The notes beneath the pieces are model-generated. The model searched no databases. It was not told the origin of the DNA and worked only from the letters and a program-made list of their open reading frames with translations. 64,000 nt of DNA. It comes from JBCBKU01 sp965267475 (GTDB taxonomy: Bacteria > Pseudomonadota > Alphaproteobacteria > Rhodobacterales > Rhodobacteraceae). Where the stretch lies: contig OZ254079.1 of the NCBI GenBank assembly GCA_965267475.1, positions 2,232,001-2,296,000 of the forward strand. Reading direction: 5' to 3'. A program made the translations under genes and the position numbers. Positions within the stretch are counted from its first letter, which is position 1. Each line of letters starts with the position of its first letter. Shown here piece after piece: positions 43,214 to 51,745 of the stretch.

Positions 43214-43812
43214 TGGATCCTTGGCACTGGCCGGCCCGGGCCCGGGCACTTTGTCTCAGATGGACGGCACCGGTCTGGCTGCGCAGCGTCGGGCCCCGCG
43301 GGCGGATCCATCGCGGCTTGCACATCGCGCGCCCATTCTCGGACATTCGAATTGGACAAGGCGTTGTGCTCAAACACCAGATCACTCTGCACACAGGGCG
43401 CAAGGCGCGTCTTCGGATCGGGGACGGCGTTCTTCTGAACACCGGCGCGCATATCGTGGCTTCGGCCAGCATCGAAATCGGTGCCGGTGTCCGGATTGGT
43501 GAATACGTTTCGATCCGCGATCAGGAACACAAGGTCGAGCCGGGTCAAAGCGTGTCCGAGACCGGATTCACAACCGCACCGGTTCGGATTGGCGAAAACG
43601 CCTGGATCGGGCGCGGCGTATTCATCGGCCCAGGTGTGACGATTGGCCGGGGAGCTGTGATCGGTGCCAACAGTGTCGTGCTCTCGGATATTCCCGCGGG
43701 AATGATGGCCGCCGGTGCGCCAGCGCGCGTGCGCCGTCCTGCAGGATCCTCTTCTCAAAAACCTTCCAAGACAGTTCGGAGACCTTCAAGCCCATGCAGC
43801 ACGTCCGCCTGA
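43210..43812 (+). CDS. Left-handed beta-helix acyltransferase (hexapeptide repeat)
   Basis: 200 residues. Hexapeptide repeats ([LIV]-G-x4) run from about residue 47 to 175: IRIGQGVVL, LRIGDGVLLNTGAHIVASASIEIGAGVRIGEYVSI, then VRIGENAWIGRGVFIGPGVTIGRGAVIGANSVVL. The catalytic His is probably in RDQEHKV. O-acetylates a sugar or transfers another acyl group, as WbbJ-type enzymes do. Ends with a basic, low-complexity tail overlapping the next gene by 19 bases. Confidence 0.88.
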   Translation: MMDPWHWPARARALCLRWTAPVWLRSVGPRGRIHRGLHIARPFSDIRIGQGVVLKHQITLHTGRKARLRIGDGVLLNTGAHIVASASIEIGAGVRIGEYVSIRDQEHKVEPGQSVSETGFTTAPVRIGENAWIGRGVFIGPGVTIGRGAVIGANSVVLSDIPAGMMAAGAPARVRRPAGSSSQKPSKTVRRPSSPCSTSA

Positions 43813-44972
43813 GTTCAAGAAACACCCTGTCGGTCGGGATCGTTATGGGGTCCATGTCCCATCTGGCGGGCGGTCTGTACCAATCCGTCCGGCGCACGGC
43901 TCAGGAACTGACCCGGCGCGGCGTGGTTGTCACAGTCTATGCCCTTGAGGACGAAGAAAGCGCGGCCTGTATGGCGCCTTGGTACCCGCTGCGACCTCGT
44001 CTGTTTCGCCCGGTTGGTCCGCGGCCCTTGGGATTTGCGCCGCGGCTAACTCAAGCGCTGGTCGCCGCGGGGCATGACGTGGTCCATCAACACGGAATCT
44101 GGCAGGCGTTTTCAGCCTCGGTTCTTGGGTGGCGCCGCCGCACGGGTCGGCCCATCGTCGTCTCGCCGCGGGGAATGCTAAGCCCCTGGGCCCTGCGGCG
44201 CAGTGCCTGGAAGAAAGGGATTGCAGCGAAAGGATACGAACGGGCAAACCTGACCGGTGCGCGGATCCTGCACGCTCTGACACCGGCCGAGCAGGCGGAT
44301 ATCCTTGCCTGGGCACCCGGGTCCGAGGTTGTGGTGATCCCGAACGGCGTGGACCCAGCGCCAACGCTTTTGCCGGTGGGGCCCTCGCGCATGGGTCAGA
44401 AAACGCTTTTGTTTCTTGGCCGACTGGACCCAAAGAAGGGGCTTTCCGAGCTGATCCACGCCTGGGCACTTGCCAAGGACCGGCTGCCGGGCTGGCGGCT
44501 CGCCATCGCCGGATGGGGAGAGATCGCATATGATCGAACCCTTCGCCAGCAGGCCGCCTGGCTTGGGATCGGTGACACCATCGCCTTCACCGGCCCCCTA
44601 TACGGTGCACGGAAGGCCCATGCACTGGCCTCGGCGGATGCTTTTGTTCTACCGTCTTATTCTGAGGGGCAGCCGATGGCGGTTCTGGAAGCCTGGGCGG
44701 CAGGTCTGCCCGTCCTGATGACCCGGGCTTGCAATCTGAATGAGGGTTTCGCGGCAGGGGCGGCGGTCGAGATCGAGACGGGTCCGGGACGACTGGCCAC
44801 GCAACTGACCGATTCCTTGAACCGTCCGGACCTTCCGGAGTTCGGCCTTCGTGGCCGGAAACTTGTGGCCGAGCGTTTCAGTTGGGACATTACGGCTGCG
44901 GCCCATGTGGACGTCTATCGCAGCATCGCGAACAAGCCGGACATCCCCCGTCAGGCCGAGGCGGTCCGATAA
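43794..44972 (+). CDS. Glycosyltransferase family 4 (GT-B fold)
   Basis: 392 residues. GIVMGSMSHLAGGLYQSVRRTAQELTRRG is the N-terminal glycine-rich start of GT4 enzymes; VVHQHGIWQAFSASVLGWRRRTGRPIVVSPRGMLSPWAL contains the acceptor-side HGIW block. Donor domain: LLFLGRLDPKKGLSELIHAWAL, LASADAFVLPSYSEGQPMAVLEAWAAGLPVLMTRACNL with the E-x7-E pattern. The HGIW and SPRGML motifs are those of WcaI/WbjE-like capsule transferases. Overlaps both neighbours. Confidence 0.92.
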   Translation: MQHVRLSSRNTLSVGIVMGSMSHLAGGLYQSVRRTAQELTRRGVVVTVYALEDEESAACMAPWYPLRPRLFRPVGPRPLGFAPRLTQALVAAGHDVVHQHGIWQAFSASVLGWRRRTGRPIVVSPRGMLSPWALRRSAWKKGIAAKGYERANLTGARILHALTPAEQADILAWAPGSEVVVIPNGVDPAPTLLPVGPSRMGQKTLLFLGRLDPKKGLSELIHAWALAKDRLPGWRLAIAGWGEIAYDRTLRQQAAWLGIGDTIAFTGPLYGARKAHALASADAFVLPSYSEGQPMAVLEAWAAGLPVLMTRACNLNEGFAAGAAVEIETGPGRLATQLTDSLNRPDLPEFGLRGRKLVAERFSWDITAAAHVDVYRSIANKPDIPRQAEAVR

Positions 44973-45535
44973 TGCCGAACCCTGTCGCTGCTCATCCCAT
45001 CGATGTCCGCGCCAACCGCATGGCGCGCAAGTACCCACGATCCATTCAAGTGGCCCGCCTGGCCTGGGCGGTAACCGCCCCAGTATTCGCCGCCATCCCG
45101 CGCCCGTTTTGGGGTATGCGTCGTGCGATTTTGCGTGCGTTCGGCGCCGGTATCGGTCGCGACGTCCAGATCTATCCCTCGGCCCGGATCACAATGCCCT
45201 GGAACCTTCGCGTCGGTGACGGCGCGGCCATTGGTGCCCGGGCCCGGCTGTATTGCCTAGGCAAGGTCACGATCGGGGCAGGGGCGACCGTGTCGCAAGG
45301 GGCGCATCTTTGCGCTGGCAGCCATGACAGGCACAGCCCGGACCGGCGCCTTTTGACCCCTCCGATTGAGATTGGGCCGGATGCCTGGATCTGCGCCGAG
45401 GCCTTTGTGGCACCGGGCGTCAGGATTGGTTGCAACGCGGTTCTTGCGGCAAGGGCCGTTGCATTCCGCGATGTACCCGACGGCGCGATGGCCATGGGAA
45501 ATCCGGCCCAAACAGACAAGGACAGTGACACATGA
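44972..45535 (+). CDS. WcaF-family O-acetyltransferase (hexapeptide repeat)
   Basis: 187 residues from the ATG at 44972 (TAATG with the previous stop). The N-terminus PFWGMRRAILRAFGAGIGRDVQIYPSARITMPWNLRVGDGAAIGARARLYCLGKVTIGAGATVSQGAHLCAGSHD is characteristic of putative colanic acid biosynthesis acetyltransferases (WcaF), with the catalytic His in AGSHD. C-terminal turns IEIGPDAWICAEAFVAPGVRIGCNAVLAARAVAFRDVP complete the beta-helix. Acetylates a sugar of the repeat unit using acetyl-CoA. Confidence 0.93.
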   Translation: MPNPVAAHPIDVRANRMARKYPRSIQVARLAWAVTAPVFAAIPRPFWGMRRAILRAFGAGIGRDVQIYPSARITMPWNLRVGDGAAIGARARLYCLGKVTIGAGATVSQGAHLCAGSHDRHSPDRRLLTPPIEIGPDAWICAEAFVAPGVRIGCNAVLAARAVAFRDVPDGAMAMGNPAQTDKDSDT

Positions 45536-46176
45536 GCCTTAAACAGCCTGATATCCGGGGATACCGATATGCGGATGCAGAAACCAATGCCTCGCACCGC
45601 TATCTGTTGCCGGGTCTGGTGGCCGAACTGGCCCGCACTGGCCTTCGGGGCGCGGCGCGACGGTTGTTCGATCTGGGATGTGGAAATGGCAGCGTCTCGA
45701 GAGCTTTGCATGATCAGGGCTGGGACGTCACTGGCGTCGATCCGTCCAGCGACGGGATCAGACAGGCAAAAACCGCCCATCCGGGACTACGACTGGAAGA
45801 GGGGTCGGCCTATGACAATCTGGCACACCGTTACGGCACATTTCCTGTGGTTGTCAGCCTTGAGGTGGTCGAACATCTTTACGATCCGCGGCTGTTTGCC
45901 GAAACTGCGTTTGAGTTGCTGGAACCGGGTGGGCGTCTGATCCTGTCGAAGCCGTATCACGGCTATACCAAGAACTTGGCCATCGCGGTGACCGGCGGGT
46001 TCGACAAGCATTTCACGGCGCTCTGGGACCATGGACATATCAAGTTCTGGTCACCCACGACCCTTGGCGCCCTTCTGGTTGAAACGGGCTTCAAGATCCA
46101 AGGTATGAAGCGTCTTGGGCGGATCCCGCCGATCGCCAAATCCATGATGATGGTGGCGGAGCGCCCGGGATGTTGA
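45532..46176 (+). CDS. Class I SAM-dependent methyltransferase in the exopolysaccharide locus
   Basis: 214 residues with UbiG/COQ5-type motifs: LFDLGCGNGSVSRALHDQGWDVTGVDPSSDGI (motif I and the acidic ribose contact), FPVVVSLEVVEHLYDP (motif II) and LLEPGGRLILSKPYHGY (motif III). Probably O-methylates a sugar, given the neighbours. ATGA overlap with the acetyltransferase gene; its end overlaps the next gene by 7 bases. Confidence 0.9.
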   Translation: MSLKQPDIRGYRYADAETNASHRYLLPGLVAELARTGLRGAARRLFDLGCGNGSVSRALHDQGWDVTGVDPSSDGIRQAKTAHPGLRLEEGSAYDNLAHRYGTFPVVVSLEVVEHLYDPRLFAETAFELLEPGGRLILSKPYHGYTKNLAIAVTGGFDKHFTALWDHGHIKFWSPTTLGALLVETGFKIQGMKRLGRIPPIAKSMMMVAERPGC

Positions 46177-47078
46177 CCGTGTTGATCCTGACCCGGGATG
46201 AGGCGCAGCATATTCAAAGGGCGCTTGCATCCGTTTCCGGGATTGCCGACCGGATCTTCGTGGTCGACAGCGGATCTCGGGACGAAACACGTGAATTGGC
46301 GGAAGCCTTTGGAGCCAAGGTTCACGTCCGTGATTGGACGACTTATGCGGACCAGTTCAATTGGGCCCTGGATCAACTTCGCCCGGACACCGAGTGGATC
46401 CTCCGTCTGGATGCCGACGAAGTCGTATCGCCTGATCTTGCGCAGCAAATGCGTGAGCACCTTGCGGATATGGCCGCAACGGTCAGCGCCGTTTCCGTCC
46501 GCCGAAGGATGAATTTCCTCGGACAACCCATTCGTCATGGTGGACTTTTCCCGATCGAGGTTATCCGGATCTTCCGCCATGGCAAAGCCAGATGCGAAGC
46601 GCGATGGATGGACGAGCATATCGTCACGACCGGGCAGGTGGTCGCGTTTTCCGGCGAAATAGTCGACGACAACAGGAACTCGCTGACCTGGTGGACCGAA
46701 AAACACAACGCCTATGCCAGCCGCGAAGTCGTTGATCTTCTGAACTTGGAGTACCGCTTTGCCCCGTTGCCGATGACCCGGTCCGGCCACGGAAAACAAG
46801 CCGGGCGGAAGCGCTGGCTCAAAGAAAAGATCTATGCGCGCCTTCCCGTGGGCGTCCGGGCCGCGGGGTACTTTCTGTATCGTTATGTCGTCAGGCTTGG
46901 GTTCCTCGACGGTCGTCGGGCGGTGGCGTTCCACGTGCTTCAGGGGTTCTGGTACCGTTACCTTGTCGACATCAAATTGATCGAAGTGCGCCAGTTCATG
47001 ACCGATCACCACGTTGATGTGGAAACGGCCATTGAACGGGTGCTTGGCATCGATCCGGCACGGGGGCCTTCCCACTGA
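46170..47078 (+). CDS. Glycosyltransferase family 2 (WaaE/KdtX-like)
   Basis: 302 residues. GT-A fold start: LTVLILTRDEAQHIQRALASVSGIADRIFVVDSGSRDETRELAEAFGAKV, then QFNWALDQLRPDTEWILRLDADEVVSPDL with the DAD metal site. The RDEAQHI/QFNWAL/DADE set is that of the WaaE-like subgroup that act on LPS core or capsule sugars. C-terminal region basic and hydrophobic (LRPVGVRAAGYFLYRYVV-like), suggesting membrane association. Confidence 0.93.
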   Translation: MLTVLILTRDEAQHIQRALASVSGIADRIFVVDSGSRDETRELAEAFGAKVHVRDWTTYADQFNWALDQLRPDTEWILRLDADEVVSPDLAQQMREHLADMAATVSAVSVRRRMNFLGQPIRHGGLFPIEVIRIFRHGKARCEARWMDEHIVTTGQVVAFSGEIVDDNRNSLTWWTEKHNAYASREVVDLLNLEYRFAPLPMTRSGHGKQAGRKRWLKEKIYARLPVGVRAAGYFLYRYVVRLGFLDGRRAVAFHVLQGFWYRYLVDIKLIEVRQFMTDHHVDVETAIERVLGIDPARGPSH

Positions 47079-47836
47079 TGCGGTTCTCCATCGTAACCGT
47101 TTGCCGCGACCGAGCGTCGACAATTGGTGAGGCGATGCAAAGCCTCGCCCGGCAAAGTTATCGCGGGTACGAACACGTCGTGGTCGATGGGGGGTCGACC
47201 GACGGCACGCTGGCAGTCATCGCGGCCCATGCGGACAGGCGCACCCGTCTGGTAAGCGGGCCGGACAATGGCATCTATGATGCTTTGAACAAAGGCTATG
47301 AACGGGCCTCAGGGGATGTGATCGGCATCCTGCATTCCGATGATGTTCTGGCCTCGCGTCTTGTCCTTGCGCGGGTGGCGCGGGCCTTTGCCGATCCGAA
47401 TGTCGACGCGGTTTATGGCGATCTGCTTTATGTCCGGGCAAGCCGTCCGACCCAGGTCGTACGGACCTGGCGGGCCGGACCCTTTGCGCCGCGTGCCTTG
47501 CACCGGGGCTGGATGCCGCCGCATCCGACCTTGTTCTTGCGGCGACGTGTGATTGAACGCATGGGCGGCTATGACACGAACTTTCGCATTGCCGCCGACT
47601 ATGATGCCATCCTACGATATTTCCGGTCCGAGGGCTTTCGCGCCGCGTACGTGCCTGAAGTTCTGGTAAAAATGCGCCTCGGCGGCGCCAGCAACGGGTC
47701 TTTGTCCCGTATCTTACTAAAAAGCAGAGAGGATTTGCGGGCCATGCGCCGTCACCAGGTCGGTGGGCCCGGGACGCTTTTGGCGAAGAACGCCTCAAAA
47801 CTCGGGCAATTTTTCCGGGCAGACCTCGCCGATTGA
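47078..47836 (+). CDS. Glycosyltransferase family 2 (WcaA-like)
   Basis: 252 residues. MRFSIVTVCRDRASTIGEAMQSLARQSYRGYEHVVVDGGSTDGTLAVI is the nucleotide-binding start; GIYDALNKGYERASGDVIGILHSDDVLASR carries the metal-binding DD; HRGWMPPHPTLFLRRRVIERMGGYDTNFRIAADYDAILR is the acceptor/catalytic region of the PglA/WcaA type. The ATG shares one base with the previous stop (TGATG). The fourth transferase of the cluster, so the repeat unit may have about five sugars including the first; that count is inference. Confidence 0.93.
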   Translation: MRFSIVTVCRDRASTIGEAMQSLARQSYRGYEHVVVDGGSTDGTLAVIAAHADRRTRLVSGPDNGIYDALNKGYERASGDVIGILHSDDVLASRLVLARVARAFADPNVDAVYGDLLYVRASRPTQVVRTWRAGPFAPRALHRGWMPPHPTLFLRRRVIERMGGYDTNFRIAADYDAILRYFRSEGFRAAYVPEVLVKMRLGGASNGSLSRILLKSREDLRAMRRHQVGGPGTLLAKNASKLGQFFRADLAD

Positions 47837-47880
47837 CGGCACCCTTGGCCGGGTCGGAGCGAACTGGTTACAACGCCGGG

Positions 47881-48681
47881 ATGGACACAGTGTTTTTCGT
47901 GATTTCCAAACTGGCCTGGGCGGTCCTTCGTCCAGAGAGCCTGTTGCTGATCGCTCAGGCCGCGTCGTTGGTGGCGCTTTGGCGCGGAAGGCGGGCCTTA
48001 GCCGGCGCGGGGTTCGGAGTAACATTGGCGGCTTTCATGACGATTGGCATTCTGCCATTGGGTGATCTTCTGTTGCGACCGCTCGAACACCGGTTCTCGG
48101 CCACGCCTGATCTCAGGCAGGTCGCAGGGATCGTTGTTTTGGGCGGTGGAGAGACGCCAGAAGAAGCCGCCGTCTGGAACCAGCCGCAAGTAACCGAGGC
48201 CGGAGACCGATTTCTCGCCGCCATTGCCCTGGCCCGGCAGCACCCCGAAGCCTGGGTCATGTTCACTGGCGGAAGCGGTCAGCTCGGCGGGTCTGCCATG
48301 CCCGAGGCCGATGTGGCGCGCGATATCTTCCTGTCGACCGGGATAGATCCCGACCGCCTGATCCTGGAGCCCAATTCGCGCAACACGGCCGAGAACGCCG
48401 TATTTTCACGCGCAGTGCGGCCGGCAAGTGATGGGACCTGGATATTGGTGACAAGCGCCTTTCATATGCCGCGGGCCGTTGGCGCATTTTGCAGGGCGGG
48501 ATGGCGCAATGTGACCCCATGGCCGGTCGACTATCGTACGGCCCGGTTTCACCGCGACATCGGGTGGAACCTGTCGAAGCATCTGGTCGAACTGAACACC
48601 GCCTGGCGCGAATGGATCGGCCTTCTGGCCTATCGCGCGACGGGACGGATAACGGCGCTGTTTCCGGCAGGTTGTCCATGA
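47881..48681 (+). CDS. YdcF/ElyC family membrane protein
   Basis: 266 residues from the ATG at 47881 (MDTVFFVISKLAWAVLRPES); a TTG at 47833 overlapping the previous stop would add 16 residues with no helix. Two N-terminal membrane helices, then the DUF218 domain: AGIVVLGGGETPEEA, AIALARQHPEAWVMFTGGSG, DPDRLILEPNSRNTAENAVFSRAV and ILVTSAFHMPRAVGAFCRAGW. ElyC in E. coli affects peptidoglycan and lipid-carrier metabolism, so a link with undecaprenyl-based polysaccharide synthesis is plausible. Last gene of the run that starts at 37866. Confidence 0.9.
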   Translation: MDTVFFVISKLAWAVLRPESLLLIAQAASLVALWRGRRALAGAGFGVTLAAFMTIGILPLGDLLLRPLEHRFSATPDLRQVAGIVVLGGGETPEEAAVWNQPQVTEAGDRFLAAIALARQHPEAWVMFTGGSGQLGGSAMPEADVARDIFLSTGIDPDRLILEPNSRNTAENAVFSRAVRPASDGTWILVTSAFHMPRAVGAFCRAGWRNVTPWPVDYRTARFHRDIGWNLSKHLVELNTAWREWIGLLAYRATGRITALFPAGCP

Positions 48682-48934
48682 CGCCAAGGCCGAATCCCCA
48701 GGCGCCACATTTGTGCCAAGCGGGGCGAAAACAAAACCCCGCAACCACGTAAATCAGTTTCCCAGCGGGCAACAATCGGCAATTTAACTATCTGAAAACC
48801 CCTTGAAATCAGCAATTTCACGCGTCCCGACGGCCTTGTCGTGCGCTTCCCATTTTTGGCCACATTTATCTTAACCATTTGCTCGCAATCTGCCGGCGCC
48901 AGAGCGGGCGCCTTAGAGCGGCCTGGAGGGAACG
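48682..48934. other. Intergenic region before the matrixin-type protease gene
   Basis: 253 bases without a gene. It contains a GCGGGG/CCCCGC stem with an 11-base loop (48720-48742) just after the ydcF-like stop, not followed by Ts, and an A+T-rich stretch around 48840-48890 that probably holds the protease promoter. A GGAGGGAACG sequence precedes the ATG at 48935. Confidence 0.5.
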
Positions 48935-49951
48935 ATGAGTTTTGCGATTGGCAATGGGAAGTGGGGTGTCCCGACACTCGGCACTGAAAGTGGCGTCGTC
49001 ACTTGGTCTTCCTCGATCACCAGCGGATTGAACTACAACACCGCCCTTTACACGCAGGATGACTTTGACGACGCGCTTCAGGCGGCGTTCGATGCCTGGG
49101 AAAACGTGGCGGCGGTCGATTTCGAGATGATCGGATCCAGCGCGACCGCCGACATCGAAGTCTTCATGCAATCTCTTGGCGGGTCGACCGTTGGCTTGGC
49201 CGAGGTCACCTATTTCGAAAACGGCGCCGTCGACCAGTATATCGAAGCCGATGTAAGCCTCGATTCGACCGAAGGCTGGGCGCCTTTCGGTGAAACGGAT
49301 CTGAGTTTCTACGCCGTTGCATTGCACGAGATTGGCCACGCCATCGGGCTTGGTCATGTCGTCGACACTTCTGAAATCATGAACTCCTTCGTGGCCGCCA
49401 ACAATTTGGGCGACGGCGACATCGCGGGCGCGCAGGCCCTTTACGGGACCGATCCGGGCGATTCCAGCACGCCCCCGGCCAGCCCGGCGCCTTCGGCGCC
49501 GCCGCCTGCGGCACCCGCCGCATTCGCCCCTTCGTCTCCAAGCGGTGGCTCGGATGATGATGACGACGGTGATGGTGGTTTCTTCGGGCAGATCTTCGGC
49601 TGGATCGGTGAATTCTTCGCCGCGATCTTTGGCGGCGGCAAGGATGACGAAACAAGCTCGGCCCTGACCGAAGCACCGGCTGACGTGACCGCAAGCGATA
49701 TGGAAACGCACACGATCACGCACCTTCTGTTCGAGGATGAAGCCAGTTTCCTGGCATCGGGTCACTCGCACGATCACGACCATTCGGGCGGGCATGTCTG
49801 CGGGCCGGAATGCGACGGTGGCTGCGTGCACGATCACGTCTGTGATGCCGATTGTGACTTCGGCTGCATCTACGAGCCCGACCCGGAACCTTTGCCCGAC
49901 AGTGTCGTTGAAGATGATGACGAGGAAGACCTCGAAGAAATGATGATCTGA
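48935..49951 (+). CDS. Matrixin-type zinc metalloprotease with His/Cys-rich C-terminal tail
   Basis: 338 residues. Catalytic domain 1-172: the zinc site is HEIGHAIGLGH (His131, Glu132, His135, His141) with Met-turn Met149 (SEIMNSF), as in matrixins. No N-terminal signal peptide. A Pro/Ala linker (174-204) and acidic stretch (206-214) lead to a hydrophobic/Gly segment (215-236), then a metal-binding-like tail at 277-311 with seven His and six Cys spaced CX3CX3CX5CX3CX3C, then a very acidic end EEDLEEMMI. An acidic-then-hydrophobic C-terminus fits type I secretion signals, though no RTX repeats or T1SS genes are nearby. The His/Cys tail is unusual for the family. Confidence 0.88.
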   Translation: MSFAIGNGKWGVPTLGTESGVVTWSSSITSGLNYNTALYTQDDFDDALQAAFDAWENVAAVDFEMIGSSATADIEVFMQSLGGSTVGLAEVTYFENGAVDQYIEADVSLDSTEGWAPFGETDLSFYAVALHEIGHAIGLGHVVDTSEIMNSFVAANNLGDGDIAGAQALYGTDPGDSSTPPASPAPSAPPPAAPAAFAPSSPSGGSDDDDDGDGGFFGQIFGWIGEFFAAIFGGGKDDETSSALTEAPADVTASDMETHTITHLLFEDEASFLASGHSHDHDHSGGHVCGPECDGGCVHDHVCDADCDFGCIYEPDPEPLPDSVVEDDDEEDLEEMMI

Positions 49952-49966
49952 CACCGGGTTCCGGCG

Positions 49967-51625
49967 TCAGAACATCTCGGTCGGGAAATCGATCAGCGGC
50001 GTGGACCGCAACGTGCGGATTGGATAGCTCGGATCGGTTCGGAACCGCTCAAGCGTGAAACCTGGCTCAAGGCGTTGAAGCCGCTCGACCGTTGAGCGCG
50101 CCTTGTTCGGATGCCCGGTCGAGGCATAAAGCGGCAAAAGATGCCGATGGGGCGCGCGAAATTCGGGCGCCACGGCGACAGCGCGTTCACCAGCCCGGAT
50201 CGCCTCTTCGTAGCGATTGTTCGCAATGCTGGTGATACAGTGAAACGTATCCCACCAGTGTCGGTTCCTGGCCTGCTCGACCCCTGCAAGAGCGCGGCGC
50301 GAGGCCTGATAGGCGGCTTCGTTGTCGCCTGACATCATGCTGGCCAGGCACAAGGCCAATTGCGAATAGGGCGAAGACCGGTTCATGGATGCTGCTTGCT
50401 CGACAAGGTGCTGGGCATTCTCAAGCTCACGGAAGCCCAGCATGCGCACAATCGAGACGATGCTGACCACGAGCGCGTTGTGCGGGGCGGCTTCAAGCGC
50501 GAGATGCGCGTAACAGGTGGCCTCCTCGCGGATCGCGACCGGATCGGCCCAGGATCCTTCGATGATCTCGAACACGGTCGCAAGGGCCTTCCAGGCATAG
50601 AATAGCCCATTCGGATCCGTCGAAAGGCTTTGATCCAAAAGGCTTTTGGATTCGAGGATGCCCGCAGATTCGAAGGAAAACATCTTGTCCAGGGCGCGTT
50701 CCGCCGTGATTGTCGCAGCCACTTCCGCCCGGTCTCGCGGAAAGACCTCACCAAGTTTGGAAATCACCTGATCGGTGGCCGGATAGACAACCGTCGCCAT
50801 TTCCGACTGTCGCGAGAATGCATAAAGCGGAATGTCACAATCAAAGACACGGCTGAACAGGATCCGACCTGACTGGCAGTGCAGCAGTTTGACATAGACA
50901 CCATGGCGATCACCATCGCCGACGATCCGGCACACGATGTCGATGTCCGGCGTACGCTCGTTGCTGGCCATCATCTCGCTGCGTCGCCAGGCATTGACCC
51001 TTTCGGTGATGGCCTGCCCGATCTCATTGGCGAAAATATCAGCAAAAACCGAGGCTTCCGTGTCCAGGTCCGCTTGATCCACGATGTTCAGAACCAAGCC
51101 CTCGGCAGCCGACCGGTGAAGCTGGGCTGGGGCCTGTCCGAATTCGATGCGTTTGCTGCGCAACCAGATTTCGAACTCGCGGTCACGGATCTGAAGGCCT
51201 TCCAGGATGTCACGATCCGGGACTTCGCCCACGCTCACATCGGCCAGATCAACCTCAATCCGGGGCGTTTCCAACGCAACGTCGGTCCGATCCGCGGTAA
51301 GTGTGTCGGCGTGTTCCTGAAGGGACTTCCGGATTTCCGCCAGTGTCTGGCGCAGACTTGCCCCGGCTTGTTCGGGGCCACGACCACTCCATAGTTTGCC
51401 CTCAAGCCAACGCCGCGGCCGCCGGTGATCCGGAGACAGGGCCAGAATGGCCAACAATCCTTGCGCCTTGCGGCCCCGCGGTGTCAGGTCCCGCCCATCT
51501 GCGCTTGTCACCTTAAAGGGGCCGATCAAAGACAGCCGCAGCCCCTGCCGTGATATTTGGTTAATCGCTTTTCCCGCCCGTCGCGCCGCACCCCGACCAG
51601 TTGTGCCGGTTTGTACCACATTCAC
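49967..51625 (-). CDS. SARP-type transcriptional activator with C-terminal TPR-like region
   Basis: 552 residues from the GTG at 51625 (a second GTG lies two codons later); a much longer open frame runs on through the neighbouring gene's antisense strand and is not credible. N-terminal winged helix of OmpR/SARP type (about 30-125): LRLSLIGPFKVTSADGRDLTPRGRKAQGLLAILALSP, RRWLEGKLWSGRGPEQAGASLRQTLAEIRKSL. A middle region (about 225-330: PDIDIVCRIVGDGDRHGVYVKLLHC...GRILFSRVFD) resembles the CHASE-free TolB-like N-terminal region of CadC/adenylate-cyclase-like regulators, followed by TPR-like helices. Divergent from the haloperoxidase-fold gene, which it probably controls. Confidence 0.82.
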   Translation of the reverse strand: MNVVQTGTTGRGAARRAGKAINQISRQGLRLSLIGPFKVTSADGRDLTPRGRKAQGLLAILALSPDHRRPRRWLEGKLWSGRGPEQAGASLRQTLAEIRKSLQEHADTLTADRTDVALETPRIEVDLADVSVGEVPDRDILEGLQIRDREFEIWLRSKRIEFGQAPAQLHRSAAEGLVLNIVDQADLDTEASVFADIFANEIGQAITERVNAWRRSEMMASNERTPDIDIVCRIVGDGDRHGVYVKLLHCQSGRILFSRVFDCDIPLYAFSRQSEMATVVYPATDQVISKLGEVFPRDRAEVAATITAERALDKMFSFESAGILESKSLLDQSLSTDPNGLFYAWKALATVFEIIEGSWADPVAIREEATCYAHLALEAAPHNALVVSIVSIVRMLGFRELENAQHLVEQAASMNRSSPYSQLALCLASMMSGDNEAAYQASRRALAGVEQARNRHWWDTFHCITSIANNRYEEAIRAGERAVAVAPEFRAPHRHLLPLYASTGHPNKARSTVERLQRLEPGFTLERFRTDPSYPIRTLRSTPLIDFPTEMF

Positions 51626-51745
51626 TGGGTTCCGGCAATTTCCGTGAAAAACCCGTAAGAATATCACTGGCACAAATTCACACTTGGAAGTTGCACCGAT
51701 ATTGCGGACAGATTGTTCACGAGGACTAAAGAGGGAGAGGACTCC

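Noticed and set aside
48840..48890. A CtrA box before the matrixin-type protease gene
   Set aside because: Only a single TTAACC half site is present at about 48871; no second TTAA lies at the N7 spacing.
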